A stretch of 64,000 nt of DNA from Pseudomonadota bacterium (GCA_023388255.1 JAEWGO010000021.1:124001-188000); one strand, 5' to 3'; positions 22,801-32,148 are shown, counted from the stretch's first letter. Notes: generated by a model from the sequence alone, not told the origin. Made by a program: numbers and translations.

Positions 22801-25185
22801 ATTTCGCTGAAGGGGCTGAGCGCCGAGGAACAGCAGAAAGAAATCGAAGCCGTCTTGAGCCAGCTGTTCGACGGCCTCGCCGGCAGCGTGGTGCCCTTCA
22901 TCGAGCAATTCCAAAAAGTCGGCGAAGGCCTCGGCGAGACGTTGATCCGCATCGCGACCGAAGTGCAAGTCGTGCAGGAAGGGTTCCGCCAGCTCGGCAT
23001 CGCTGTGACCGAAACTGACCCTGAGAAGTTCGCGCAGATCTCCGACGCGCTGATTCAAGCAGCGGGCGGACTCGATGCCTTCATCGAAGGCATGAAGACG
23101 TTCGTGTCCGCGTTTGCGCCCGAGAGCTACCAGTTCGCGACCAACGCGGATGCGCTCAACTCGGCGCTGACCGAGGCGGGCCTGACGCTGCCGGCGACGC
23201 GCGCCGGCATGTGGGATCTGATGCAGTCCCTCGACGCGACCACCGAGTCAGGCCGCGCGCAGATCGCGACGCTGCTGCGCCTCGCCGATGTATCCGACGC
23301 GTACTACACCGCACTCGACAAGCAAACGTCAGAAGCGGTGAAACTGCTCGACAGCATGGGGATTGCCACCGGCGGCCTGAGCGAGTTCGGCCGCTCTCTG
23401 GTATCGATCAAGGCACAGGAAGCGAGTGCCGTCGACGCGGCCAATTTCCTCGCTAAAGCGCATGGCCGCGAAGGCGCCAGCGCGATGCAGCTCGCTGCGA
23501 TCCACACATGGACGGCCCAGCAAATGGCCGCGGCCGTGCGGAAGTTGCAGACGCAGATCCGCGACGAAGTTGCCAAGCTCTACGGCGGCGTGCCCGGCTC
23601 GCTCGATGCGATCAACGCGCGCATCGAGGAGCTGAAACAGCAGGCCAGCGATATCGGCAGCGGCTGGTCCGACAGCATCAACAGCGCCGCCGATGCGAGC
23701 GCGCAGTTGTTCGATCAGTGGCGCGACGGCGTGAAGTCCGTGCAGGACTATCTGGACTCGATGCTGCTCGGCGACCTGTCGGGCCTCACGCCCGAGGAAC
23801 AGCTGGCCGAAGCGCAGCGGCAGCTGATCGCGATGCAGCAGGCCGCAGCAGGCGGCGATGCCGGCGCGCTCAACCAACTGCCGCAGCTTGCCGATGCGTA
23901 CCTGCGCCTGCTGCGCGGCTCGACCGCTAGCGGCGAGGATTACAACGCCGGCTTCGACTGGGTGCGCCAGCTGTTGCAGAGCGTGGTGGACATGCCCAAT
24001 CCCGGCACCGAGGGCAACGGGAATGGCAACACGGGCGGTGGCGGCACGACCACCGTGGTCGCATCGCCCGAATTGCAGGCGCTCTACGATGCGCGTGATG
24101 CCGCTCTGGCAGCGCAGGAGGTCGAGTATCGCGCGCAGCTCGCCCAGCAGCTCACGCAGCACCTGAGCGATTTGGCGACGGCGCTGAACGTGCCGATCTT
24201 CGAGTTGATCGCGGCGCAAGGCGTGAATCTCGCCAAGCTCGCCACCGATCTCGGTGTGGACCTCGCAAACCTCAACGCGGCCAGCATTCAGGCGCTGGGC
24301 GGCATGGCCACCACGCTTGGCGTGCCGCTCGCCGAACTGGTGCAGCAGCTCGGCCTGTCGATGCCGGATCTGAAGGAAGGCCTGGTCGAACTGACGACGA
24401 AACTCGGCATCGACCTCACGGCGCTGACCGGCACCACGGCCGGGCAGCTGGCCGGGCTAGCGACGTCGCTCGGTACGAATCTCAAGGGCTTGTCCGAAGC
24501 GCTCGGCATCGATCTCGGCAAGCTCACCGACATCAACAGCCCGATCTTTCAGGCGTTGGAAAAGAACATCGGTGACCTCTCGCCCGACATCAAGACCGAG
24601 CTGACGCCGTTGCTTGATGCCGTGAAGAACGCCGCCGGCGACGAGCAGAAAAACCAAGCCGTGAAGGCGCTGCGCGATCACGTCGACGACATGGCGCCGG
24701 ACATCAAGAACCAGCTCGCGCCGTACTTCGACGACATCATGCCGGTGAAGGCGCTTAACCAGCTCGACTTCCTGAGCCAGATCCACGACATCGCGGCGGA
24801 CCAGCTCACCGAACTCGGCGGCATCCGCAGCAATCTCGCGGCCGCGAACAAAGCCGCCGGCGTCGAGAGCTACGCGGTCGGCACCGGCTACGTGCCGAAC
24901 GATGGCCTGGCGATGATCCACCAGGGCGAGGCGATCATTCCCGCGCCGTTCGCGGCGTGGATGCGCAGCAACGGCATCCCGGTCGCACGCGGCGGCGCGG
25001 CGAACGACGACAGCCGCGTCGAGCGCGCCGTCAACGCGCTGCGCGAGGAAGTCGCGGCGTTGCGTCGCGAGAACAGCGCCGGCCACCGCCAGACCGCAGA
25101 CACCGTCAACGCCACGGGCCACAAGGCCTTCATCCAACGTGACGAAATCCAACGCAAGAACGCAACCGGAGGCCGAGGTCAATGA
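19891..25185 (+). CDS. Tail tape measure protein
   Basis: Encodes 1764 residues, by far the largest phage gene, as expected for the ruler that sets tail length. N-terminal segment TVTLRIVADSGKMVGEVNVAKGALRGLGDEGEKAAKGLDRVASSADRAE is typical. Long helical and hydrophobic stretches follow. Residues about 1425-1550 contain repeated LxxLGVxLxxL units, and the C-terminus has SYAVGTGYVPNDGLAMIHQGEAIIPAPFAAWM, the common tape-measure tail motif. It overlaps the next gene by 4 bases. In most siphophages it directly follows the tail chaperones; here it is 9 kb away. Confidence 0.9.
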   Translation: MTEKTVTLRIVADSGKMVGEVNVAKGALRGLGDEGEKAAKGLDRVASSADRAESFVVRMGTAAGAAAAALATTLAVMVKTQIDAADAAGKMAARTGLSVEALSALQQAARSNSESLDAIPRLLDAIQTSAAKAAAGVRSQAADFKAMGISVRDTNTGALKPAEAILGEVTAKLATYRNGVAKTALENRLFGDSASALRLTLRQLGEDGLDLLKEKADAAGRLISGDTAEKAAKFNDELQRAKDRVIGVASEIGEALLPALIDGAAGFADMLDAAAKNETVRATLSAIWEAAKTGAGFVRELAGAFAEMANDPGLLQFLERTRWELEQIAKLVPDSIRDIKPGASTTVQWTMPEWLKAINGDTPGGVIFDRRAKLAAKEAADAASNNPFNIASTQQLVDLSRPLLDDLTKMWETVTGAVDDFGLHAKQVAKPDAPGVPVLPPRDSSAAKEAAENERILAQVQSEANKQVEAAFELNDRLSNGYSGPWARAQQEYAKQIDTIAQGMVGLTTQMNLGMITPEQYARGMQMLSDSAGVAADRLHKTQAAVGSADAVIATAMATLTSETAARGKSSAAINAENFARQIEQKLIRDGLPYQKSKIDALKAEAESIFSLNDILQQFGDTDPFLNLVDSVGKAEKALKNLKGPMGEALDPELAKKYENAIAAANMQIGVKMVGSYSALLGSVRAFTREGSKSYEQISAGMAALQIVQDALAMRAAIIAVLTQGEGEPYSAWARMAAMAAAVAPFLASIGQTLAGLGGGGGPSSQSAEVRQAQQGTGSVLGDSEAKSESILHATEITANATQQLVGLNRGMLDALRALQSGLGAAGNQLARGAGNAAFPGLQDNTGFPISSPLLDLHMADPISKAINGFLFGGSQEIIDQGIVVAGGALTDMLDKIVVGAYQTIEEDGGLFGSDKTFDNVTSVSDTFGRQFQLVIGSIIDTVRAGALAIGMLPADIQAALDAFQVAEIKISLKGLSAEEQQKEIEAVLSQLFDGLAGSVVPFIEQFQKVGEGLGETLIRIATEVQVVQEGFRQLGIAVTETDPEKFAQISDALIQAAGGLDAFIEGMKTFVSAFAPESYQFATNADALNSALTEAGLTLPATRAGMWDLMQSLDATTESGRAQIATLLRLADVSDAYYTALDKQTSEAVKLLDSMGIATGGLSEFGRSLVSIKAQEASAVDAANFLAKAHGREGASAMQLAAIHTWTAQQMAAAVRKLQTQIRDEVAKLYGGVPGSLDAINARIEELKQQASDIGSGWSDSINSAADASAQLFDQWRDGVKSVQDYLDSMLLGDLSGLTPEEQLAEAQRQLIAMQQAAAGGDAGALNQLPQLADAYLRLLRGSTASGEDYNAGFDWVRQLLQSVVDMPNPGTEGNGNGNTGGGGTTTVVASPELQALYDARDAALAAQEVEYRAQLAQQLTQHLSDLATALNVPIFELIAAQGVNLAKLATDLGVDLANLNAASIQALGGMATTLGVPLAELVQQLGLSMPDLKEGLVELTTKLGIDLTALTGTTAGQLAGLATSLGTNLKGLSEALGIDLGKLTDINSPIFQALEKNIGDLSPDIKTELTPLLDAVKNAAGDEQKNQAVKALRDHVDDMAPDIKNQLAPYFDDIMPVKALNQLDFLSQIHDIAADQLTELGGIRSNLAAANKAAGVESYAVGTGYVPNDGLAMIHQGEAIIPAPFAAWMRSNGIPVARGGAANDDSRVERAVNALREEVAALRRENSAGHRQTADTVNATGHKAFIQRDEIQRKNATGGRGQ

Positions 25186-27722
25186 GTGAACGCCGTCGCA
25201 TCCTGCTCGCCGAGGTCCAGCCGCGCATCATCAAGGCGCCGGTGTATGCCACGTGGAACCCTGCAGACCGCGACGCGAGCATCGCGCTGTCCGGCGGCAA
25301 CCTGACGGCGACGAAGTCGACCACGCATGCCACCGACTGGGCAAGCGTTCGCGCAACAACGCAGACGCCGGTCGGCCGCCACTATGCGGAGTTCACCGTC
25401 GCATACACCGGCTCGCCGAACTTCACTGTCGGAATGATGCGTGGCGACTTCTTCCTCGACGACGATCCGCGGGTCACGCTGGCCGGCGTGACCGTCGATC
25501 GCGCCGGCAACGTGCGCATGGCGACGGCGATTGTCGGATCGCTCGGTGCGCTCGTAGCGGGCAGCATTGTTCGGATGCTGATCGATGCGGACGCGATGGA
25601 AATCTGGCTTGCGCGCGATGCGGGTGCGTGGGTAAAGGTGTTGCCGACAAACGGAGTATTGCGGACACTGTTCCAGAAGGATCCGTTCCCCGCGTGTGGA
25701 TTCCAGCGGCCGAGTGGAACCACGGCGAGCATTACCGCCAACTTCGGCGCGTCACCGTTCACCTACGCGGTGCCCGATAGCTGCAATGCCGGTATCTACA
25801 CGGTTCCACCGTCCGAGCCGACCACGCTGTACCTCGGCAGCGAAGGGTTCTACGCCCCGACGAAAACCGGACTCATCCACTACCTCGGCCGCATTGTTGG
25901 CGACCAGGACGTCGAGATCGAGCGCGAAGGCAGCTGCTGGGTCTGGGGTGGACAGACGATCAGCCGGCCGGGACAGATCGTATGTGCGAACGCAGATGGT
26001 GGCCTGGACGGATGGGCCAACCTCGATTGGCGCAACGCGCCGATCACGCTGCGTCGCGGGTATGACGGCTACACGCTCGACATGTTCCAGGAGCATTCGA
26101 CCGGCCTCGTCGATCGGATCGAGTTCACGAGCGACCGCCGCGTGATTCTGCCGCTCGCCGATCCACTCGCGCAGGCCGACGTGCCGCTGCAGAGCGAGGT
26201 GTATCCCGAGGATTTCGCGAACGCTCAGGTCGCCGGCACGCCGATTCCGATCGTGCTCGGCACGCCGAAGTTCGTGCCGGGCGTGCTGCAGGACACGCTC
26301 ACTGTCGGCGCGAACGCGCGCGCACGCCAGCTGCATGACGGCCGCGGCGGTCATGGCGTCACGGTCAGCGATGTGTTCGACAATGGCAGCCGATTCGTCG
26401 CGCCGACCGATCCTTACACGCCGTCAAGCCCGATCACGGCGCTCAATGGCGGCAACCTCTCGGGCTGGGCCGGCACGCCCGCGGTGCCATCCGGCTGGTC
26501 CGCCATCACACCGATCACAGCGGCCAACGGGTTCGCCACCCTCGGCGCACTCACGCCCGGCGCGCGCTGCTATTCCGATGGGAACGGATATGCCGTGCTG
26601 CTCAACGGCGCACCGTTCATGTCTGTAGGCCGCTATGTGATCACGTTCAGCGTCGCTACGGTCACAAAGGCCGGCACGCTGCGCTTCCGCGTGGATGGCG
26701 GTGGCGGCGTGCGGTCGGAAACATCGATTGCGATCACGACGACCGGCGCGAAGACTGTCACGCTCGACGTGCGCAAGGCGGGCCAGCTGCAGCTTGTCGT
26801 CGGCAATCTGTTCGGGCCGGACCTCGGTATCGATGTCACCATCAACACGCTGCGCATGGACTCGCAACAGATCATCGACTGGACGGTGTGGCCGGCCACC
26901 GGCACGCAAACCGGCTTCCGCCTCAACAACACGCCGGAGGGCAAGGTCACCGCGCATCCGATCGACAGCACCTACTTCGGCCTCGAATACGCCGTGCGCG
27001 CCGTCGCCAACCGCGTCGGCCTCAGCCTCAACACGGCCGGCCTCGATATCGACACAATGCCCATTGGCGACTACCTGGCGCAGCCGGTCACGGCACTGGC
27101 GCAGATGCGCGCGCTGCTCGATGCCGTGCTCGCCACGGTGGTGCCCGATCGAACCGGCGCATTGCGCGGCGCGCGCATCGTCGAGCCATCTCGCACCGCT
27201 GTGGCCTACCTCGACACGACCAACGTGCGCGACACGCCCGTCGTCACGCTCGACGAGGCCAAGAGCCTGACCACAGTGCTGTGCGGCCAGCGCAATTTCA
27301 CGGTGCACACCAGCGCCGAAATCGCCACCTCGGTCAGCGATCCGAACAGCCCGACCTACGATGCCGATCTGCTTGCGCGGCTGACCAGCGAATGGGGCGT
27401 GACGTGTGCGGGCGCGTCCAAGCTCGCCGCTGCCGTTGCCGATGCCTACGCGCACGCTGAGAAGGCCAAGCCGCGCGGAACCGTGCTGCAGGATGCCGCG
27501 CAGATCAAGGCGGAGATCAATCGCATCTGCACGATCTGGCGCACGCGCCGGATGTTCTACGCCGTGCAGGCGCTGCTCGACGAACACGCCGATTTGGAAC
27601 CCGGCGACACCGTGTGCCTGACGTGGCCCGGCTTCGGCTTGGACACCGGCAAGAATCTTCTCGTCGTCGGAGTGCGCTCGCGCTTCTTCGCGCGCCGCGT
27701 CGACCTCAAATTGTGGGGTTAA
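25182..27722 (+). CDS. Tail hub-like protein with N-terminal SPRY-like domain
   Basis: Encodes 846 residues. Residues about 20-205 (WNPADRDASIALSGGNLTATKS, then HYAEFTVAYTGSPNFTVGMMRG, FPACGFQRPSGTTASITANFGASPFTYAVP) look like a B30.2/SPRY-type beta-sandwich, a recognition module. A middle carbohydrate-binding-like part (about 430-570) follows. The C-terminal third, ending LEPGDTVCLTWPGFGLDTGKNLLVVGVRSRFFARRVDLKLWG, has the look of a tail hub or baseplate protein. It overlaps the tape-measure stop. The domain names are pattern-based. Confidence 0.65.
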   Translation: MSERRRILLAEVQPRIIKAPVYATWNPADRDASIALSGGNLTATKSTTHATDWASVRATTQTPVGRHYAEFTVAYTGSPNFTVGMMRGDFFLDDDPRVTLAGVTVDRAGNVRMATAIVGSLGALVAGSIVRMLIDADAMEIWLARDAGAWVKVLPTNGVLRTLFQKDPFPACGFQRPSGTTASITANFGASPFTYAVPDSCNAGIYTVPPSEPTTLYLGSEGFYAPTKTGLIHYLGRIVGDQDVEIEREGSCWVWGGQTISRPGQIVCANADGGLDGWANLDWRNAPITLRRGYDGYTLDMFQEHSTGLVDRIEFTSDRRVILPLADPLAQADVPLQSEVYPEDFANAQVAGTPIPIVLGTPKFVPGVLQDTLTVGANARARQLHDGRGGHGVTVSDVFDNGSRFVAPTDPYTPSSPITALNGGNLSGWAGTPAVPSGWSAITPITAANGFATLGALTPGARCYSDGNGYAVLLNGAPFMSVGRYVITFSVATVTKAGTLRFRVDGGGGVRSETSIAITTTGAKTVTLDVRKAGQLQLVVGNLFGPDLGIDVTINTLRMDSQQIIDWTVWPATGTQTGFRLNNTPEGKVTAHPIDSTYFGLEYAVRAVANRVGLSLNTAGLDIDTMPIGDYLAQPVTALAQMRALLDAVLATVVPDRTGALRGARIVEPSRTAVAYLDTTNVRDTPVVTLDEAKSLTTVLCGQRNFTVHTSAEIATSVSDPNSPTYDADLLARLTSEWGVTCAGASKLAAAVADAYAHAEKAKPRGTVLQDAAQIKAEINRICTIWRTRRMFYAVQALLDEHADLEPGDTVCLTWPGFGLDTGKNLLVVGVRSRFFARRVDLKLWG

Positions 27723-27726
27723 CAAC

Positions 27727-28557
27727 ATGGCCGGCGCTGTCATCAGCTATCGCAACGAAGTGGATACGGCCGTGCTCAGCGGCGGCGCGACGGTCGAGTG
27801 TCCGCTGACGAATCTGCAGGTCCGACAGCTCTCGACGACATGGCGCTGCAACGTGTCCGGCGCCACGCCGACCGTGGTTGATTTCGGCGCGGCGAAGACG
27901 ATTCGGCTGGTCGCACTGGCCAACACCAACGCGCGACACGACCAGGCCAACACGACGAAGGTCGAGTACAGCACCAACGGCATCGCGTGGACCGACGCTG
28001 GCGTGACATGGGCGCGAGAAGGTCAGCAGCCAGCAAAGTCGAAAGACATCGCCGGCATGCTGATCGCCGTGCTGCCCACCGGCATCCTCGCGCGCTACTG
28101 GCGCATCACACCGGCATGGAGCCGCGTGGATGCCGCGACGTATTACGAGGCCGGCCGGCTCTGGCTGGGTGATGCGATTGTGGTTCCTGATGGCGTCGAG
28201 GCAGGTTGGTCGCGCGGCTTCACAGACGCCGGCCGTCTCGATTTCGCCGCTGGGTTGGAGGCCTACGAAGACCCGCGCCCACGCGCCCGTGCAATCAGCT
28301 TCAGCTTCAGCGCATTGCCCCCAGAGATCGCATACGGATTCGCGGAATCCGCAGCAAGCTCCGGCACGACGCCCAGCTTCGACGGCCTGCAGATGGAAGC
28401 CGGCCTGACCGGCGAAGTGATCGCCGTGCCGGTCACGCGCACACCGCTTTGGGCACGTCGCACGGGCGTATACGGACACATCGCCGACAGCTGGCAGATT
28501 CGCCACCAGGCAGGCCCGAACTATGCGGCCGATCTGCGCGTGATCGAGGAGCGGTGA
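27727..28557 (+). CDS. Tail tip protein with discoidin-like N-terminus
   Basis: Encodes 276 residues. The N-terminal 130 or so (PLTNLQVRQLSTTWRCNVSGATPTVVDFGAAKTIRLVALANTNARHD, then VEYSTNGIAWTDAG, ARYWRITPAW) have the strand order of a galactose-binding (F5/8 type C-like) beta-sandwich; the rest resembles a tail protein domain (GFTDAGRLDFAAGLEAYEDPRPRARAISFSFSALP). It lies four bases after the hub-like gene and is the last phage gene. Likely at the distal tail, possibly in receptor contact. Confidence 0.65.
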   Translation: MAGAVISYRNEVDTAVLSGGATVECPLTNLQVRQLSTTWRCNVSGATPTVVDFGAAKTIRLVALANTNARHDQANTTKVEYSTNGIAWTDAGVTWAREGQQPAKSKDIAGMLIAVLPTGILARYWRITPAWSRVDAATYYEAGRLWLGDAIVVPDGVEAGWSRGFTDAGRLDFAAGLEAYEDPRPRARAISFSFSALPPEIAYGFAESAASSGTTPSFDGLQMEAGLTGEVIAVPVTRTPLWARRTGVYGHIADSWQIRHQAGPNYAADLRVIEER

Positions 28558-28559
28558 GG

Positions 28560-28661
28560 CCCAAACTACTCTCCGCTTCGGGCTTGCAACCGATTGATTC
28601 TGTTAGGCTGCAATGGCATGTTTTTGCACGTTTATTGCGCTGTAAAAGTTGATGTAACCAT
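28560..28661. other. Prophage-host junction region, AT-rich
   Basis: The sequence turns sharply AT-rich from about 28600 to 28690 after GC-rich phage DNA and before GC-rich host DNA. The end of the prophage must lie here or inside the start of the next gene. No tRNA, and no att core could be fixed because the left end is not in the window. Confidence 0.45.
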
Positions 28662-29132
28662 ATGAATTACAAAGTTAAAATGCGTATTTTAATGGTGTGC
28701 ATGGGCAACATCTGTCGCTCGCCAATCGCGGCGACGGTGGCGCGCGTCGAGCTGGCGCGCGCCGGCATCGCGGCGGAGGTCGACTCGGCCGGCACCGAGG
28801 ACTATCACATCGGCGATCGGGCGGATCGACGAGCGATCGAGGTTGCCGAGGCGCATGGCTACGCGCTTGCGGCACATCGGGCGCGGCAGGTACGGGGCGA
28901 GGATTTCGAGACGTTCGACCATTTGTTCGCGATGGACCGCGTCAACCTGCGTGCACTGCAGCGGTTCCGTCCCGCGCAGCGGGGCATCGAACCCGTGCTT
29001 TTGCTCGGCGAGGCGGAAGTGCCCGATCCGTATTACGGCACGATGCAGGACTTCGAGCATGTCGTTTCACTGGCGCGCACGGGGGTGGCGGCGCTGCTCG
29101 CGCGCCTGCGCGAACCACCTCGTCAGGCTTGA
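28662..29132 (+). CDS. Low-molecular-weight protein tyrosine phosphatase
   Basis: Encodes 156 residues. The P-loop VCMGNICRSP (C(X)5R, residues about 12-21) and the general acid in PDPYYG near residue 125 are those of low-molecular-weight tyrosine phosphatases, cytosolic enzymes that dephosphorylate protein tyrosines and arginines. A second ATG at 28680 (MRILMVCMGN) is the start most relatives use; the first six codons are unusually AT-rich and may belong to the junction with the prophage. Stands alone. Confidence 0.85.
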   Translation: MNYKVKMRILMVCMGNICRSPIAATVARVELARAGIAAEVDSAGTEDYHIGDRADRRAIEVAEAHGYALAAHRARQVRGEDFETFDHLFAMDRVNLRALQRFRPAQRGIEPVLLLGEAEVPDPYYGTMQDFEHVVSLARTGVAALLARLREPPRQA

Positions 29133-29397
29133 CGAGAACATCGCGCCGACGTCGAAAGATTGCCGTAAGAGGCATGCGGCACCATACTCCGCGCGCGCCG
29201 CGATCCGGCGCGCATTTCCAACCGAGAGGTTCCCTTCGTGGACAGTTGCAGTAGCCCCAGACGAAGCAGCGCTGCCACCACGGAGCGAATGGCCGGATGA
29301 ACCTTGCCTGCGTCGCAACGACGACGCACTGACAACGATTCCGGCGATTCCCGCGGCGGCAGCGTGATCCGCACCACCGCCCGCATCCGGAGTCGCC

Positions 29398-32091
29398 ATG
29401 TTCAAGTTCACCCTCTTCACCGCCTCGGTGCCCGCCGCGCTGCGCGTCAACGGCAGTGATGCGCGCCGCAACAGCCAGGCCGCCCATCCGCTGCTCGACT
29501 TCGTCCGCATCGACGGCACCGAAACGCTCGCGCGCCTCGGCGTCAGCGGTGAGGGATTGTCCGGGCCCGAGGTCGAGGCACGGTTGCAGGAATACGGCCC
29601 CAACGTCGTCGCGCAGGAGAAAAAGAAGTCCTTCCTGGTCGAGATCGCGCAGCGCTTCTTCACCAACCCGATCAACATCCTGCTGACCGTGCTGGCGGTC
29701 GTGTCGTGGCTCGGCGACGACGCGGTCGGGGCGGCGATCATGCTGGCGATGGTGTTCATGGCGGTGTTCCTGTCGTACTTCCAGGAGGCGCGTACCGGCC
29801 GCGCGGTCGAGCAGTTGCGCAGCATGGTCAGCAACACCGCTACTGCACGGCGCGTGCCGGAGCCGCTGGACAGCGGCGACGAGGATGAAGTCTCGGTCGT
29901 GCAGGCCGCGCAGAAGACCGAAGTGCCGATCGACCGGCTCGTGCCGGGTGACGTCGTGCACTTGTCCGCGGGCGACATGATTCCGGCCGATCTGCGCCTG
30001 CTCGGCGCGAAGGACTTGTTCGTCAACCAGTCCGCGCTGACCGGCGAATCGATGCCGGTCGAGAAATTCGCCGGCGTCGATGCCGACGCGAAGGTGCCGC
30101 TGGAAGCGCGCAACCTCTGCTTCATGGGCAGCAACGTGATCAGCGGCAGCGCGACCGGCGTGATCGCGGCGACCGGTAGTCGCACCTATTTCGGTGCGCT
30201 CGCCGGCTCGCTGGTCGGCCAGCGTGTGCAGACCAGTTTCGACAAGGGCGTGCAGCGCTTCGCATGGCTGATGATCCGCTTCATGGCGGTGATGGTGCCG
30301 ATCGTTTTCCTGCTCAACGGCTTCATCAAGGGCGCCTGGCTCGATGCGTTCATGTTCGCAGTCGCGGTCGCGGTCGGCCTGACCCCGGAAATGCTGCCGA
30401 TGATCGTCACCATCAATCTCGCCAAGGGCGCGATGGCGATGGCGAAGAAGGACGTGATCGTCAAACGCCTCAACGCAATCCAGAACTTCGGCGCGATCGA
30501 CGTGCTGTGCACCGACAAGACCGGCACGCTGACGCAGGACAAGGTGATCCTCGAACGCCACGTCGACGTCAATGGCGACGAAGACGAATCGGTGCTCGAC
30601 TTCGCCTTCCTCAACAGCCACTACCAGACCGGCCTCAAGAACCTGCTCGACGTTGCCGTGCTCGACAGCGTCGACGAGGCGACGCGCGCGCGCCTGCAGG
30701 GCGAATACACGCTGGTCGACGAAGTGCCCTTCGATTTCACGCGTCGGCGCATGTCGGTGGTCGTGCGCGATCGCGCCGGCCAGCATTATCTGATCGCGAA
30801 GGGCGCCGTGGCCGAGACGGTCGGCATCTGCAGCGCGTTGCGCGCGCCGGAAGGCACGGATGCTGCTGCCCCACGATCGCTGGCCGAGGCGCGCGATGTC
30901 GCGCGCGACATGAACGACGACGGCTTTCGCGTCATCGCGCTCGGCGTGCGCGAGATCGAGGCGAAGGCCGCGTATTCGCTCGCCGACGAAATCGATCTCA
31001 CCTTGATGGGCTTCATCGCGTTCCTCGATCCGCCCAAGGACAGCGCCGCCGACGCGATCAAGGCGCTGAACGAGAACGGCGTCGCCGTGAAGATCCTGAC
31101 CGGCGACAACGACATCGTCACGCGCAACGTCTGCCGCCAGGTCGGTTTCGAGGTCAGCCGTTATCTCATCGGCCAGCAGGTCGAAGCGATGAGCGACGAT
31201 GAACTGACCATCGCCACGCGCGACACGCAGGTGTTTGCGCGCCTCAATCCGCAGCAGAAGGTGCGCGTGATCGAGGCGCTGCATCGCGACGGCCACGTGG
31301 TCGGCTTCATGGGCGACGGCATCAACGACGGTCCTGCATTGCGCGCGGCCGATGTCGGCATCTCGGTCGACACCGCGGTCGACATCGCCAAGGAAGCGGC
31401 CGACATCATCCTGCTCGAAAAGAGCCTGATGGTGCTGGAGGAGGGCGTGCTCGAAGGCCGCAAGGTGTTCGGCAACATCCTCAAGTACATCAAGATGACC
31501 GCCAGCTCGAACTTCGGCAACATGTTCAGCGTGCTCGGCGCCAGCGCGTTCCTGCCATTCCTGCCGATGGCGGCGGTGCAGATCCTGCTCAACAACCTGC
31601 TCTACGATTTCTCGCAGACCTCGGTCGCCAGCGACGATGTCGACAAGGAATACCTGGCCAAGCCGCGTCAGTGGGACATGCCGGCGATCACGCGCTTCGT
31701 GCTGTTCATCGGCCCGATCAGCTCGATCTTCGACTATGCCACGTTCGCGCTGATGTGGTTCGTGTTCAAGGCGAACACGCCCGAGCACGCGACCCTGTTC
31801 CAGACCGGCTGGTTCGTCGAGTCGCTACTGTCGCAGACCCTGATCGTGCATGTGATCCGCACCGGCAAGATCCCGTTCCTCGAAAGCCGCGCCAGCCTGC
31901 CGCTGACCTTGACCGGCCTCGCGATCTGCGCGGCCGGTGCGCTCCTGCCTTATTCGCCGCTGGCCGCTAAATTCGGCTTCGCGCCTTTGCCGGGCATGTA
32001 CTGGCTGTACCTGGTGGTGATTCTCGGCACATACATGCTGCTGACGCAGTTCGTGAAGGCACGGCTGATCCGGCGGTTCGGGATGCTGTAG
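29398..32091 (+). CDS. mgtA: Magnesium-translocating P-type ATPase
   Basis: Encodes 897 residues, the family length for P3B-type MgtA/MgtB importers in the inner membrane. Visible motifs: ALTGESMPVEK (actuator TGES), DVLCTDKTGTLTQDK (phosphorylated Asp), LTGDNDIVTRNVC and MGDGINDGPALRAADVGISVD (hinge), with the C-terminal six-helix part intact. It drives Mg2+ uptake at low external Mg2+. The 265-base upstream gap (29133-29397) holds no gene; I see no clear Mg2+ riboswitch or leader peptide there. ATG at 29398. Confidence 0.93.
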   Translation: MFKFTLFTASVPAALRVNGSDARRNSQAAHPLLDFVRIDGTETLARLGVSGEGLSGPEVEARLQEYGPNVVAQEKKKSFLVEIAQRFFTNPINILLTVLAVVSWLGDDAVGAAIMLAMVFMAVFLSYFQEARTGRAVEQLRSMVSNTATARRVPEPLDSGDEDEVSVVQAAQKTEVPIDRLVPGDVVHLSAGDMIPADLRLLGAKDLFVNQSALTGESMPVEKFAGVDADAKVPLEARNLCFMGSNVISGSATGVIAATGSRTYFGALAGSLVGQRVQTSFDKGVQRFAWLMIRFMAVMVPIVFLLNGFIKGAWLDAFMFAVAVAVGLTPEMLPMIVTINLAKGAMAMAKKDVIVKRLNAIQNFGAIDVLCTDKTGTLTQDKVILERHVDVNGDEDESVLDFAFLNSHYQTGLKNLLDVAVLDSVDEATRARLQGEYTLVDEVPFDFTRRRMSVVVRDRAGQHYLIAKGAVAETVGICSALRAPEGTDAAAPRSLAEARDVARDMNDDGFRVIALGVREIEAKAAYSLADEIDLTLMGFIAFLDPPKDSAADAIKALNENGVAVKILTGDNDIVTRNVCRQVGFEVSRYLIGQQVEAMSDDELTIATRDTQVFARLNPQQKVRVIEALHRDGHVVGFMGDGINDGPALRAADVGISVDTAVDIAKEAADIILLEKSLMVLEEGVLEGRKVFGNILKYIKMTASSNFGNMFSVLGASAFLPFLPMAAVQILLNNLLYDFSQTSVASDDVDKEYLAKPRQWDMPAITRFVLFIGPISSIFDYATFALMWFVFKANTPEHATLFQTGWFVESLLSQTLIVHVIRTGKIPFLESRASLPLTLTGLAICAAGALLPYSPLAAKFGFAPLPGMYWLYLVVILGTYMLLTQFVKARLIRRFGML

Positions 32092-32148
32092 TCAAGCATC
32101 GCGCGGCCGCGGCGACGATCGCGCGGGAATCCGTGCGCAGGGGGACGC

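Larger units (their letters stand above)
1..28559 (+). mobile_element. Right-hand part of a siphovirus-like prophage (left end outside window)
   Basis: A continuous run of phage structural genes (terminase, portal, coat, connectors, tail tube, tape measure, tail tip) on the plus strand, with regulators and minus-strand accessory genes between 11.1 and 19.9 kb. The first base is already inside a gene, so the prophage starts left of the window. The last phage-like gene ends at 28557 and a host-type phosphatase begins at 28662. No integrase, replication or clear lysogeny-repressor gene is visible here, and I could not define an att core. Whether the prophage is complete cannot be judged. Confidence 0.9.

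Noticed and set aside
29133..29397. Mg2+ riboswitch or leader peptide before mgtA
   Set aside because: No convincing conserved structure or short Pro-rich reading frame could be identified by eye.
28942..31788. 948-codon minus-strand open frame opposite mgtA
   Set aside because: Composition is that of a complementary-frame shadow (His, Arg, Asp, Val-rich); mgtA motifs on the plus strand are complete.
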